Positions 25,980 through 34,130 of a DNA stretch of 64,000 bases are shown here, in pieces (positions within the stretch are counted from its first letter, which is position 1; the number at the start of each line of letters is the position of its first letter). Position numbers and translations under genes: made by a program. The notes under the pieces were generated by a model. It made no database searches. It was not told the DNA's origin and saw nothing but the letters and a program-made list of their open reading frames with translations. Source of the DNA: Bradyrhizobium sp. JYMT SZCCT0428 (GTDB lineage: Bacteria; Pseudomonadota; Alphaproteobacteria; Rhizobiales; Xanthobacteraceae); assembly GCF_018131075.1 (NCBI RefSeq), contig NZ_JAFCLS010000003.1, positions 124,001 to 188,000 on the forward strand, in the 5' to 3' direction.

Positions 25980-27293
25980 CTATTTGGCCGTCTTTTCAAA
26001 CGTGCGCAACATCGCATTGCCGCGCGCGACCGCGGCGTCGAGGGCTTCCTGGGCGGTCTTCTTGCCAGCCAGCGCCGCTTCCAGTTCCTCGGCCCAGAGA
26101 TCGCGCATCTGCACCATGTTGCCGAATCGCAGGCCGCGCGAATTCTCGGTCGGCTCCTTGTTGGTGAGTTCTTTCAGCGGCGTCTGCAGGACGGGGTTCT
26201 TCTCGTAGAAGCCGTCCGCCTTGGTTTTTTCATAGGCTGCCTTGGTGATCGGCAGGTAGCCGGACTTCTGGTGCAGGTCGGCCTGACGGTTGGTGTCGGA
26301 CAGGAAGGTGAAGAACTTGGCGACGCCCTTGTATTCCTCGGGCTTCTTGCCGCCCATCACCCACAGCGAAGCGCCGCCGATGATCGAGTTCTGCGGCGCA
26401 CCGGCGGCGTCGGGGTAATAGGGCATCGGCGCCGAGGTGAAGTCGAACTTGGCGGTGCTCTTGGCGGTGGCGTAATAGCCCGACGAGGTCAGGAAGATCG
26501 CGCACTCGCCGGACGCAAAGCGGTTCTCGCTGGCGTTGGCGCGGCCGGCATAGTCGTAGGTCTTGTCCTTTTGCAGGTCCATCAGGTTCTGCAGATGCTT
26601 CACGTGCAGCGGCGAGTTGAACGTCAGCACGGTATCGAAACCGTCGAGGCCGTTGGCCTTGCTGCCGATCGGCACGTTATGCCAGGCCGAGAACTGTTCG
26701 ATATGCACCCATGACGCCCACGCGTTGGAGAATCCGCAGGTCGTGTGCCCGGCCGCCTTCAGCTTCTTGGCGGCGTCGAACACTTCCGGCCAGGTTTTCG
26801 GAATCTCGGCGATGCCGGCCTTCTTCAGCTCGTCGTTGTTGATCCACATCACCGTCGACGACGAGTTGAAGGGAAACGACAGCATGTCGCCCTTCGACGT
26901 CGAGTAATAACCGGTTATCGCCGGCAGATAGGCCTTGGGGTCGAACGGCTCGTTGGCATCCTTCATCAGCTGGTAGACCGGCTTGATGGCGCCGGTGGCG
27001 CTCATCATGGTCGCCGTGCCGACCTCGAACACCTGAATGATGTGCGGCGCGGTGCCGGCGCGGAACGCCGCAATGCCGGCATTCATGGTGTCGGGATAGC
27101 TGCCCTTGAAGGTGGGGACGACCTTGTAGTCGGACTGGCTGGCGTTGAAGTCCTCGGCAAGCTTGTTGACGATGTCGTTGTTGCCGCCGGTCATGGCGTG
27201 CCACCACTGGATCTCGGTCACAGCGTAGGCAGGCGTGGCGAGCGCAAGCGCGACAGTCACGCTCGCCGCTACGCCGAATTGTCGAAATGCCAT
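25980..27293 (-). CDS. ugpB: Glycerol-3-phosphate-type ABC transporter substrate-binding protein
   Basis: A 437-residue periplasmic binding protein of the UgpB/CUT1 family, which captures sn-glycerol-3-phosphate or glycerophosphocholine-like ligands. The signal peptide is MAFRQFGVAASVTVALALATPAYA; the mature protein starts VTEIQWWHAMTGGNNDIVNKLAEDFNASQ. Landmark segments are PFNSSSTVMWINNDELKKAG, NPGSW-type ligand-loop sequence IIGGASLWVMGGK and QKSGYLPIT. The start at 27293 is supported by GGAGGGAATTAC. It heads the ugpBAEC operon. Confidence 0.94.
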   Translation of the reverse strand: MAFRQFGVAASVTVALALATPAYAVTEIQWWHAMTGGNNDIVNKLAEDFNASQSDYKVVPTFKGSYPDTMNAGIAAFRAGTAPHIIQVFEVGTATMMSATGAIKPVYQLMKDANEPFDPKAYLPAITGYYSTSKGDMLSFPFNSSSTVMWINNDELKKAGIAEIPKTWPEVFDAAKKLKAAGHTTCGFSNAWASWVHIEQFSAWHNVPIGSKANGLDGFDTVLTFNSPLHVKHLQNLMDLQKDKTYDYAGRANASENRFASGECAIFLTSSGYYATAKSTAKFDFTSAPMPYYPDAAGAPQNSIIGGASLWVMGGKKPEEYKGVAKFFTFLSDTNRQADLHQKSGYLPITKAAYEKTKADGFYEKNPVLQTPLKELTNKEPTENSRGLRFGNMVQMRDLWAEELEAALAGKKTAQEALDAAVARGNAMLRTFEKTAK

Positions 27294-27447
27294 GTAATTC
27301 CCTCCAGGTTGGGTCGTCATCTTCGTTTCGCGCGATAGCAGCGCCGGATGACGTACAAATGACCGTATAAGCGAAAGCAGCGTAGGGGGGAAGCGGGCGC
27401 CAAGGGAAGCCGGAAAATAGGCGGAGGCCGACGGACTCAACCCTAAC

Positions 27448-27490
27448 GTCGCCCCTGCGAACGCAGGGTCCTTGCATTCGCTGGGACGAC
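27448..27490. repeat. Short diverged copy of the GTCG...CGAC palindrome family
   Basis: GTCGCCCCTGCGAACGCAGGG is followed by CATTCGCTGGGACGAC; the ends mirror each other imperfectly. It resembles the longer element at 10672-10795 and separates ugpB from the CoA-transferase gene. Confidence 0.6.
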
Positions 27491-27504
27491 GGTGGAGATG
27501 CGGC

Positions 27505-28707
27505 TTACCGCTTCCGCTCCGAGCCGCAGACCACGCCCTTGGCGACCATCGCCTCGACCTCGCTCTTGGAATAGCCGAACTCGCCCAGTACCTCGGCGGA
27601 GTGCTGGCTGAATTTCGGTGGGGTCCGGCGCAGGCTGGGTTTGGTTCGCTCCAGGCGAATCGGCGAGGCGACGCCCTTGTACCAGTCCTTCTCGATGACA
27701 TCGCCGCGGTGAACCGTGTGGGCGGCGGTCAGCGCCTGGTCGATCGACTGGACCGGGCCGGCCGGCAGGCCAGCCGCGAGCAGGCGGTCGCACAGCGGCG
27801 CGGCGTCGTGCTGGCTGAACACCGCGGCGAGTTCGGCGCGCAGCGCATCGCGGTTGGCGATGCGGTCCTTGTTGCGGGCAAAGCGCGGATCGGTGCCGAG
27901 TTCCGGCTTGCCGATTTCCTTGGCGAGCTTGCGGAAGGTGCCGTCATTGCCGACGCCGATGAAGATGTTGTCGGTGCGGGTCGGAAAGATCGCATAAGGC
28001 ACGAGATTGGGATGCTCGTTGCCGGTCAGATTCGGCGGCTTGCCATGCATGAAATAATTCGCGGTGTGCGGATGCATGATCGCAAGGCCGGTTTCATACA
28101 GCGTGGTCTCGAGGAATTGGCCAAGCCCCGAGCGCTGCCGCTCCGACAGTGCCATCAGGATGCCGATCGCGGCATAAAGCCCGGTGGTGATGTCGACGAG
28201 CGGAACGCCGATCCGCATCGGGCCGCTTTGCGGCGAACCGGTCGCTGATATCATGCCGGTCATGGCCTGGATGATCGCGTCATAGCCGGGATTGCCGCCG
28301 CGCGGGCCGTCGCCGCCAAAGCCGGAAATCCGGCAATGCACCAGCTTTGGGAATTTCGCGCGCAGCACGTCGTTGCCGATGCCCCATTTGTCGAGCGTGC
28401 CCGGCTTGAAATTCTCGATCAGGACGTCGGCGGTCTCCAGCATCTTTAGCAGCACAGTGCGGCCGCCCTCGGAGGCGAGGTCGAGGCCGATCGAGCGCTT
28501 GTTGCGGTTGATGCCGACGAAATAGGCCGCGTCCTCCTCATGGAACGGAGGGCCCCAGTCGCGCACCTCGTCACCGGCGGGCGGCTCGACCTTGATCACG
28601 TCGGCGCCGTGGTCGGCGAGAATCTGCGTGCAATAGGGGCCGCCGAGCACGCGCGTGAGATCGATCACGCGCAGGCCGGTCATTGCGCCGGGAGCCGGAG
28701 AACTCAT
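27505..28707 (-). CDS. CaiB/BaiF-family (class III) CoA-transferase
   Basis: A 400-residue class III CoA-transferase. The N-terminus GLRVIDLTRVLGGPYCTQILADHGADVIKVEPPAGDEVRDW is characteristic, followed by NRNKRSIGLDLASEGG, VLIENFKPG and the GNPGYDAIIQAMTGMISATG region that carries the catalytic Asp. Such enzymes move CoA between carboxylic acids such as formate/oxalate, carnitine or benzylsuccinate. The substrate cannot be read, and no pathway partner lies next to it. Confidence 0.92.
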   Translation of the reverse strand: MSSPAPGAMTGLRVIDLTRVLGGPYCTQILADHGADVIKVEPPAGDEVRDWGPPFHEEDAAYFVGINRNKRSIGLDLASEGGRTVLLKMLETADVLIENFKPGTLDKWGIGNDVLRAKFPKLVHCRISGFGGDGPRGGNPGYDAIIQAMTGMISATGSPQSGPMRIGVPLVDITTGLYAAIGILMALSERQRSGLGQFLETTLYETGLAIMHPHTANYFMHGKPPNLTGNEHPNLVPYAIFPTRTDNIFIGVGNDGTFRKLAKEIGKPELGTDPRFARNKDRIANRDALRAELAAVFSQHDAAPLCDRLLAAGLPAGPVQSIDQALTAAHTVHRGDVIEKDWYKGVASPIRLERTKPSLRRTPPKFSQHSAEVLGEFGYSKSEVEAMVAKGVVCGSERKR

Positions 28708-28814
28708 GGAAAAAACCTTCGCTCAAGTAAGACCAATGGAATTCCTGAGCTACCGGTCTTCGGGCGCGTCGGCAATGCCCGCGCGCGCACAGGCGCATGC
28801 GGAGACAGAAGACG

Positions 28815-28851
28815 CGCAAAAACGGCCCGCGGCTTGCTGCAGCGGGCCGTT
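28815..28851 (-). terminator. Intrinsic terminator of ohr
   Basis: AACGGCCCGC (28821-28830) pairs with GCGGGCCGTT (28842-28851). On the minus strand the hairpin is followed by TTTTTGCG. It lies just after the ohr stop. Confidence 0.8.
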
Positions 28852-28862
28852 CGACGCGGTCG

Positions 28863-29291
28863 TTACACCACGGTCAGGCGCACATCCACATTGCCGCGGG
28901 TGGCGTTGGAATACGGGCAAACCTGGTGGGCCTTCTGGACCAGTGCTTCGGCGTCGGCACGGGCAAGGCCGGGCAGGGAAACGGCGAGGTCGATATCAAG
29001 GCCAAAGCCGCCTTCCGAGCGCGGGCCGATGCCGACGGTGGAGGTCACGGAGGCGTCCGCGGGCACCTTCACGCCGCCGCCCTGAGCCGCAACCGCCTTC
29101 ATCGCGCCGATGAAACAGGCGGCATAGCCGGCCGCAAACAGCTGTTCGGGATTGTTGCCGGCGCCACCGCCGCCGCCGAGTTCCTTCGGGGTCGCAAGCT
29201 TGACGCTGAAGGCGCCGTCAGCCGTCGAGGCGGTGCCGTCGCGGCCGCCGGTGGCTGTTGCGGTGGTCTTGTAGAGGACTTTCACGGACAT
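28863..29291 (-). CDS. ohr: Organic hydroperoxide resistance peroxidase
   Basis: A 142-residue thiol peroxidase that reduces organic and fatty-acid hydroperoxides with lipoylated or small-thiol electron donors. The catalytic pair is C59 (GYAACFIGAM) and C125 (HQVCPYSNATRGN), with the Gly-rich loop KELGGGGGAGNNPEQLFA. The start at 29291 (MSVKVLYKT) has AGGGAGACC upstream; the longer frame is not family-like. It is divergent from ohrR, with operator palindromes in between. Confidence 0.95.
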   Translation of the reverse strand: MSVKVLYKTTATATGGRDGTASTADGAFSVKLATPKELGGGGGAGNNPEQLFAAGYAACFIGAMKAVAAQGGGVKVPADASVTSTVGIGPRSEGGFGLDIDLAVSLPGLARADAEALVQKAHQVCPYSNATRGNVDVRLTVV

Positions 29292-29329
29292 GTTGGTCTC
29301 CCTTGGGTCTGGTTTCGATGGCAATCGTA

Positions 29330-29395
29330 TTGCACACAATTAGATTGTGCACAATAGAAAGAATGAAGAGGTCCGCAATTTAATTGTATACAATT
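29330..29395. promoter_or_regulatory. OhrR operator palindromes between ohr and ohrR
   Basis: Two palindromes lie between the divergent genes. The first is TGCACACAAT-TAG-ATTGTGCACA (29330-29354, near-perfect). The second is CAATTTAATTGTATACAATTG (29376-29396), containing AATTGTATACAATT. The second fits the OhrR/MarR consensus TACAATT-N-AATTGTA in its half-sites. These would let oxidised OhrR release both promoters. Confidence 0.75.
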
Positions 29396-29453
29396 GATTA
29401 GGCTCGTCCGCGGCCCTAAATGATCACGGGCGTCCCCACTTGGCGAGGTGCAA

Positions 29454-29909
29454 ATGGCTAGGAAACCGGCGGTCGATCCGCTGCTGCTCGGCAATCAGAT
29501 CTGTTTCGCGGTGTATTCCACCGCGCATGCCTTCAACCGCGTCTACAAGCCGCTGCTCGACAAGCTCGGGCTGACCTATCCGCAATATCTCGTGATGATG
29601 GTGCTGTGGGAACGTGACGGCGTGCCCGTCAAGGATATCGGCGAGAAGCTGTTCCTCGATTCCGGCACGCTGACCCCGCTCCTGAAGCGGATGGAGGCCG
29701 CCGAACTGATCCGGCGCACACGCAGCACGGAGGATGAGCGCCAGGTCCTGATCGCACTGACGCCGAAAGGCCAGGCGCTGCGGGAAAAAGCCCGGGCGGT
29801 GCCGCAGGGTATTCTGGCTAGCTCGGCGTGCTCGGTGGGCGAACTGGTGGCGATGAAGAATGAACTGCTCGCCCTGCGCGACAAGTTGAATGCGGCGTTG
29901 GGGGAGTAG
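29454..29909 (+). CDS. ohrR: MarR-family regulator of organic peroxide response
   Basis: A 151-residue repressor with the OhrR layout: an N-terminal peroxide-sensing cysteine (C17 in GNQICFAVYSTAHAFNR), a winged HTH (VPVKDIGEKLFLDSGTLTPLLKRMEAAELI and the wing RSTEDERQVLIALT) and C-terminal dimer helices. A second cysteine (SSACSVGEL) could form the disulfide in the two-Cys mechanism. The ATG at 29454 is preferred to a GTG at 29448, because GAGG sits correctly before it. It represses ohr and itself through the operators just upstream. Confidence 0.94.
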   Translation: MARKPAVDPLLLGNQICFAVYSTAHAFNRVYKPLLDKLGLTYPQYLVMMVLWERDGVPVKDIGEKLFLDSGTLTPLLKRMEAAELIRRTRSTEDERQVLIALTPKGQALREKARAVPQGILASSACSVGELVAMKNELLALRDKLNAALGE

Positions 29910-29916
29910 GATCCCT

Positions 29917-30153
29917 TCAGAAGTGCTTCTTCGCAAAAGCTCGGCCGGATCCGGACTTCAGGTATTTCTCGAACGCGATGGCGCGCTGTTCGTCATCGAA
30001 CGCAATATAAGTTCGTAACCGCCAAGGGCGGTACTTCGAGGTATGCGGCACTTCACCGGCGTTATGTTTAGCCAGACGAGCGCGCAGGTCATCTGTCATG
30101 CCCACGTAGAAGTGCAGCGAATCCAGACTTTCGAGAATATAGACGTATCGCAC
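29917..30153 (-). CDS. GIY-YIG nuclease-family protein
   Basis: A 78-residue single-domain GIY-YIG protein: YVYILESLDSLHFYVGMTDDLRARLAKHNAG carries the two Tyr strands, the Gly and the catalytic Arg, and AIAFEKYLKSGSGRAFA the conserved Glu. It resembles the small UvrC-like GIY-YIG proteins common as orphans in bacteria. It is convergent with ohrR. Its right side abuts the repeat and the 17-bp copy of the tRNA-Ala end, so it marks the ancestral chromosome flank. Confidence 0.88.
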   Translation of the reverse strand: MRYVYILESLDSLHFYVGMTDDLRARLAKHNAGEVPHTSKYRPWRLRTYIAFDDEQRAIAFEKYLKSGSGRAFAKKHF

Positions 30154-30254
30154 GGTCAGCCCTCCACCCCGGAAAGGCAGGATACCGCAGGTGGATAGTC
30201 TGTGGAGTCGCAGAACTTGCCGAGCCCGCCGTCGCCCTTCGGGCTATGGCGGGG

Positions 30255-30328
30255 CAGCCTTCGCTCCCTTCGCTACGATGGACTGTCCGGGCCTGCCCAG
30301 CCGAAGCTCGCGAAGCGAGCGAAGGCTG
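30255..30328. repeat. Palindrome next to the left island border
   Basis: CAGCCTTCGCTC (30255-30266) is mirrored by GAGCGAAGGCTG (30317-30328). It is a long imperfect stem that ends exactly where the tRNA-Ala 3' copy begins, consistent with a dispersed palindrome that originally stood directly behind the tRNA gene. Confidence 0.7.
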
Positions 30329-30343
30329 GTGGAGCCAGGCGGG
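30327..30343. repeat. Left attachment-site copy of the tRNA-Ala 3' end (attL)
   Basis: TGGTGGAGCCAGGCGGG is identical to 46310-46326, the last 17 bases of the tRNA-Ala gene (CCA end to the T-stem) in the same orientation. The surrounding sequence differs, and no other part of a tRNA is present here. This is the direct repeat expected when an element integrates at the 3' end of a tRNA. Confidence 0.8.
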
Positions 30344-30800
30344 TGATCTCCGGGCTCCATGTTTCACCATAAAAATCAGCGTTTTATCGAGCCGTGTCAG
30401 CGCATGATGTAGCACGGTTGTGTAGCAGAGTAAAAAATGTTGAGCAGGGGGAAGTCATCCCTCCAAAATCCCACCAATTTCGACCGCCATAAGGCGACGT
30501 CTCAACGCCAATTGCTTATCAACTCCCAAATTCATCAAGTTTCAGCATCGTAATCGATTGAGCTGCGCCACGAGGGAAAAGGGTGCTCGGCCCAGGAGGT
30601 TGATCGGTCAACAGCGCCTACATCAAGGTGATTTCGTCCTGGCTGCCTTAATCTCAGGTGGGCTGTAGGTGTGGGTGGCAGAACCGATCGCGAACTGCCG
30701 CCGCCTGAATTTGCCTGGCAGAGGTGTGCAATTTTGGCAACGTTAGTGCCACGCCTCCGTGTCCATTACACCGGGCTCGCGACTTGAGAACCGGGGCGGC
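30344..30800. other. Left end of the island, no clear gene
   Basis: About 450 bp inside attL. No reading frame with family character is visible. It holds a copy of the 85-bp repeat found again at 31925-32010 (here 30600-30685) and TTGTGTAGCA at 30418, a ten-base match (TTGTGTARCA) to 46223-46232 near the integrase, possibly an integrase arm site. Confidence 0.5.
30600..30685. repeat. Diverged 85-bp repeat, copy 1
   Basis: Shares CAACAGCGCCTACA, then CTGGCTGCCTTA-like sequence and GGTGGGCTGTAGG with 31925-32010 (CAACAGCGCCTACA ... GGGCGCCTTATTTC ... GGGCTGTAGGG). The two lie beside members of the small secreted-protein cluster, so a unit of gene plus spacer was probably duplicated. Confidence 0.6.
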
Positions 30801-31391
30801 CTACGGCTTGGCCCGGTAGTTAGGGCAATATCTATGTAACACCTCGTCCCCGGTGATTTTGCTCTCAAACAGCTGCGTACACGTTGGCGCAAAGCCACTT
30901 GCCCCCCACCAACTCGCGTGCCTTGCCCCCAGCCATATGTAGGCCCGGGACAGCGTGAGCTGTTCTTCCTTGGTCAGCTCGGTCGGGATGCGCTTGCCCG
31001 ACACCTTGCAGGCCGTCAGTAACATCTCGATCGCAGCGCAGTCACGTTGGGTGTAGGGCTCGGTATCCGGGATCGCGACCTGCGTCTTGGGCCGGTAGCC
31101 CGGGCAGTATTTATTGAGCGCATCCTGCTGGGTGACTTTGCCGTCACAGACCTGGCCCCGCAGCTCGTCGAACGCTTCTTCGGTAGGGCTAAAGCCAGTT
31201 TTGGTTTTGTATTTTGCACTCAGCGCCCATTTTCTATGATTTTTGCGTATCTCATCGAACCGACGAGCCCCGGATGCCGAGGATGGACCACACTCAAATT
31301 CCCCGGCGAGCGTTTCGCACTCACGTGCCGTGTAAGTTTCGGCAACAGCCGGGGTGACGAGCAGCCACAGGATCAAAGCAATGCGATACAT
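30801..31391 (-). CDS. Secreted Cys-motif protein with an internal duplication
   Basis: A 196-residue secreted protein. The signal peptide is MYRIALILWLLVTPAVA; the mature part contains two halves of the same unit. The first half has YTARECETLAGEFEC... and ends VCDGKVTQQDALNKYCPGYRPK; the second has YTQRDCAAIEMLLTAC... and ends LFESKITGDEVLHRYCPNYRAKP. Each unit has Cys near its start and a terminal (K/R)YCPxY motif. Smaller relatives follow at 31531-31902 and 32136-32438, forming a tandem family in the island. The start at 31391 is chosen for the signal peptide. The function is unknown; periplasmic or secreted location is inferred. Confidence 0.8.
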   Translation of the reverse strand: MYRIALILWLLVTPAVAETYTARECETLAGEFECGPSSASGARRFDEIRKNHRKWALSAKYKTKTGFSPTEEAFDELRGQVCDGKVTQQDALNKYCPGYRPKTQVAIPDTEPYTQRDCAAIEMLLTACKVSGKRIPTELTKEEQLTLSRAYIWLGARHASWWGASGFAPTCTQLFESKITGDEVLHRYCPNYRAKP

Positions 31392-31530
31392 GGAAAGACC
31401 CCATCTAAATGAATGAACTAATGGAAGAAGATTAGCGCCTGGGCGCCGTGAGTAAAGGAGCCGCACCGAGGCAGCGCAGGCGGGTAGACCGCAAGCACCG
31501 ACGAGCTAGAAATCGTCTCCAAAATTTCTG

Positions 31531-31902
31531 TCAGTTTCGTAAAGCGAACCAGCGCCACAACGAGAAGGCTGGCTGGGTTACGATTTGCGCCAGCCCGGGG
31601 GGCAGAACCGGGGTTGCATCGGATACGTTGAGCTGCCCGGCGCACACGCGGTGGCACACGGCTTCGAACTTCTTCGGCGACAGCCAGCCATCATTGAGCA
31701 TCTGACTGTACCCCTTGGCCTTACCGCCGGTGACGATCCAATTACATCCCGTCTTGTTTAGTCGGCTCTCGTTGCAGTTTTTGAGCAAGGTCTCGACAGA
31801 ACCGCAGATCATGAACTTCTTGGACACTGTCTCGAATTGCTGCGCCGCTGCGGCCGGAGTGACGAGCAGCCCCAGTACCAGAGCAATACCTCGCTGCGCC
31901 AC
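31531..31902 (-). CDS. Secreted Cys-motif protein, probably frameshifted near its end
   Basis: A second member of the small secreted family. The signal-like segment is GIALVLGLLVTPAAAAQ, then FMICGSVETLLKNCNESRLNKTGCNW and CHRVCAGQLNVSDA. The frame then runs on as TPVLPPGLAQIVTQPAF to 31531. One base earlier or later the sequence reads FCPPGWRKS followed by a stop (31578-31580), matching the FCP/YCP ending of its relatives, so a single-base change probably destroyed the normal C-terminus. The start (GTG 31902) has no good ribosome site and is uncertain. Confidence 0.55.
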   Translation of the reverse strand: MAQRGIALVLGLLVTPAAAAQQFETVSKKFMICGSVETLLKNCNESRLNKTGCNWIVTGGKAKGYSQMLNDGWLSPKKFEAVCHRVCAGQLNVSDATPVLPPGLAQIVTQPAFSLWRWFALRN

Positions 31903-31924
31903 GGCTGTATAAGGGCCGCTGGAT

Positions 31925-32010
31925 TGATGCTGCCCCCCAACAGCGCCTACACCGAGGAGAATTGGTCGTGGGCGCCTTATTTCAGATGGGCTGTAGGGTT
32001 GGGTGGGCAA
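31925..32010. repeat. Diverged 85-bp repeat, copy 2
   Basis: Matches copy 1 at 30600-30685 in blocks (CAACAGCGCCTACA, GGGCTGTAGG, TGGGTGG). It lies just upstream of the 31531-31902 gene as transcribed, and downstream of the 32136-32438 gene. Confidence 0.6.
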
Positions 32011-32135
32011 TCAAAGTGCGAGCTGGTGGGCTGGAGCTTCGATTGGCAGACATGAACCCAATGTGCAGCGCGCAGATGGCGCCCCAAGCGGTACCTCAGT
32101 CGCCAGCGAACAGGCAGATGAGAAAGCGGACTGGG

Positions 32136-32438
32136 CTACGGTTTGGCCCGGGGGCAGAACTTGTCGAGCGCGGCAGATACCGTAGTCTTCTGATGGCAGA
32201 CCTTCCGGCAGATGGCATATAGCTGCTCTGGGTTGATGTGGTACTTCTGCTCGATGGCGGCCATGCGGCGAGCGATGCTGCCCGATGTCATTCCGCCGTG
32301 ACACGCGGGTGGGTCTCCCATCGGTTCGGCGCAGCCGTCCAGATAAGTCTTGAACGTGTCGCACTCGTCCTTGGTGCGAATGGTAGCCGACAGTGCTGGG
32401 GTGGCTAGCAGCCCCAGTGCCAGAATAGCGTATTTCAT
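32136..32438 (-). CDS. Secreted Cys-motif protein, third family member
   Basis: A 100-residue protein with signal peptide MKYAILALGLLATPALSA. The mature chain reads IRTKDECDTFKTYLDGCAEP, ACHGGMTSGSIARRMAAIEQKYHINPEQLYAICRKVCHQKTTVSAALDKFCPRAKP. Cys spacing and the ALxKFCP ending match the 30801-31391 protein. AGGAGAGGG precedes the ATG. It is the first gene, in transcription order, of the three-gene cluster, and the only one with a strong ribosome site. Function unknown. Confidence 0.8.
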   Translation of the reverse strand: MKYAILALGLLATPALSATIRTKDECDTFKTYLDGCAEPMGDPPACHGGMTSGSIARRMAAIEQKYHINPEQLYAICRKVCHQKTTVSAALDKFCPRAKP

Positions 32439-32579
32439 CCCACCCTCTCCTTGGTTTTTGGGAAGATGGTAGGCCTAAGACGGCGTCAGTAAAAGTTTTT
32501 CCGAATTTACTCGGCTGGCCGGTGTTTGAGGTGTCGGCGTCTGCACATCGATCGGCGACGCACTGGCGCTGGCATCGGA

Positions 32580-34130
32580 TTATGATGCCGCGCGCGATCG
32601 TGTTCGTCGCCGCAATGGCATCGGAGCCAGCGGTGCAGCCATGCGTTCGTAAAGCCCGAACAGGTGTTCGACACGCTCACGGTCGCCGCTGAAAGCAGCC
32701 GCACGGTAAAGGCGGTCAACAGCCCGGTCCAACCCTTCATGCGCACGCCGAACGTTACCCGGCATCAGATTAACATCATAGAGATCGGCGAGGGTTGCCC
32801 CTGGATGCGCGGATCGTGCGTCGAGGACAGCTTGCGCCAGACCGCTCAGCTGCGTCTTTGCGGCATCGTCGAGCGCGGGCCACGGGAACGGGTTGTAGTT
32901 GATGCCGGGCGAGTACTGATAATCGCTTTTGAGGCGGCCACCAACATAGGTGGTCCACGCCATGTGCATGCGAGAGGTGATCAGCGCGAACTGGTGTAGT
33001 TCAACGTCTAGGGCGACCAAGAGCTTGTTGGAAGGAATGGTCGGCGGATCAAGCCAGGCGATAGGTAAATATGGCCGTCGTTCCGAACTCACCTCCGGAA
33101 TAACCATAAACGGCCGGTTCGGCAGCACCGTGACATGATACTCGGTCGGGGTCTTCGCTAGCTTCACTGAAAGGGCGCTCGTTTTCTTGTTCTCGCCGTC
33201 CGGGTCTTTGCGCGGCGGCAGGCGACCGAGCCGGTACAACCTCACTCTCTCCACTGCCTCGCGTACTTTCGACATCGCGCGCAGTTTGTTTGGTGCCACC
33301 CCATGTGGACAGATGATCCAGCGGTCCCCCCCATTTATGAGTTCATCCGAACCGACATACGGTCGGATTAGCGGAGCCGAAGCGGGCTCACTACTTACAA
33401 ACGTGGCGCGCTCCACGCTGTCCATGATGAAGTAGCCGCCATCGACGGGTTTTGATCCAACCCGGATCGGTGGCATGCCGCCTCCGGCTTGGCGGGTGCG
33501 GGTGACGACGAGGTGCGAATTGTTAAGCCGCGATGCATCGAATAGATAGGGCGAAAGCGCCCGGTGCAGCGTTTCGGTGGGTTCTGCATCCTGACCATCG
33601 TATGAGAATAGGCGACGGTCGGAAGGTGCTGCATCACGCTTCGTCAACCCTATGATCACGCAATGGACGTGTGCGACGCCACGCGTGTCCGATCCCCACG
33701 CAAAGGTGCGGTGCGCGAAGGCAATCTCCAGCTGGTAACGGTCAAGTAGGGCGGGCCAGACCGATGCGACTTGCTCGCCTTGAGTGATTGAATTCGTGGC
33801 GACGAAGCCGATCTTGGCGCTCCCCGCTTGAATGTATTCGGCCGCTTTCAGGAACCACGCGCACACGTAATCGAGGCGACTTCCAGAAGCGCCCAAGCGG
33901 TTCATAAGGCCGGACGCCTGGTCTTGCTGGTGCGCGCCTCGCATCACGAAACCGATGAATGGCGGATTGCCGTAGACATACGAGCATTTCGATGCAGGGA
34001 GGACCGTATTCCAGTCGAGTTCGAGCGCGTCGGCGTTGTGAATATGCGGCGCGGTCACAAGCGGGATGCGGGCATAAACCTGCCCGAATTCCAGCGACAA
34101 GCGCACATTCATAATGTGGTCCATATCCAC
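32580..34130 (-). CDS. MmeI-like restriction-modification enzyme, 3' part after a frameshift
   Basis: The C-terminal part of a single-chain type IIL (MmeI-like) enzyme. It opens at MDHIMNVRLSLEFG, in the middle of the methyltransferase domain, and contains catalytic motif IV as YGNPPFIGF. It continues with the target-recognition domain (PYVGSDELINGGDRWIICPHG, VIPEVSSERRPYLPIAWLD, KLLVALDVELHQFALITSRMHMAWTTYVGGRLKSDYQYS) and the C-terminal helices. The GTG at 34130 used to open this frame is only nominal: the true gene continues from the 5' part in the other frame, and the junction lacks one base. As written, the halves cannot form one protein. Confidence 0.85.
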   Translation of the reverse strand: MDMDHIMNVRLSLEFGQVYARIPLVTAPHIHNADALELDWNTVLPASKCSYVYGNPPFIGFVMRGAHQQDQASGLMNRLGASGSRLDYVCAWFLKAAEYIQAGSAKIGFVATNSITQGEQVASVWPALLDRYQLEIAFAHRTFAWGSDTRGVAHVHCVIIGLTKRDAAPSDRRLFSYDGQDAEPTETLHRALSPYLFDASRLNNSHLVVTRTRQAGGGMPPIRVGSKPVDGGYFIMDSVERATFVSSEPASAPLIRPYVGSDELINGGDRWIICPHGVAPNKLRAMSKVREAVERVRLYRLGRLPPRKDPDGENKKTSALSVKLAKTPTEYHVTVLPNRPFMVIPEVSSERRPYLPIAWLDPPTIPSNKLLVALDVELHQFALITSRMHMAWTTYVGGRLKSDYQYSPGINYNPFPWPALDDAAKTQLSGLAQAVLDARSAHPGATLADLYDVNLMPGNVRRAHEGLDRAVDRLYRAAAFSGDRERVEHLFGLYERMAAPLAPMPLRRRTRSRAAS

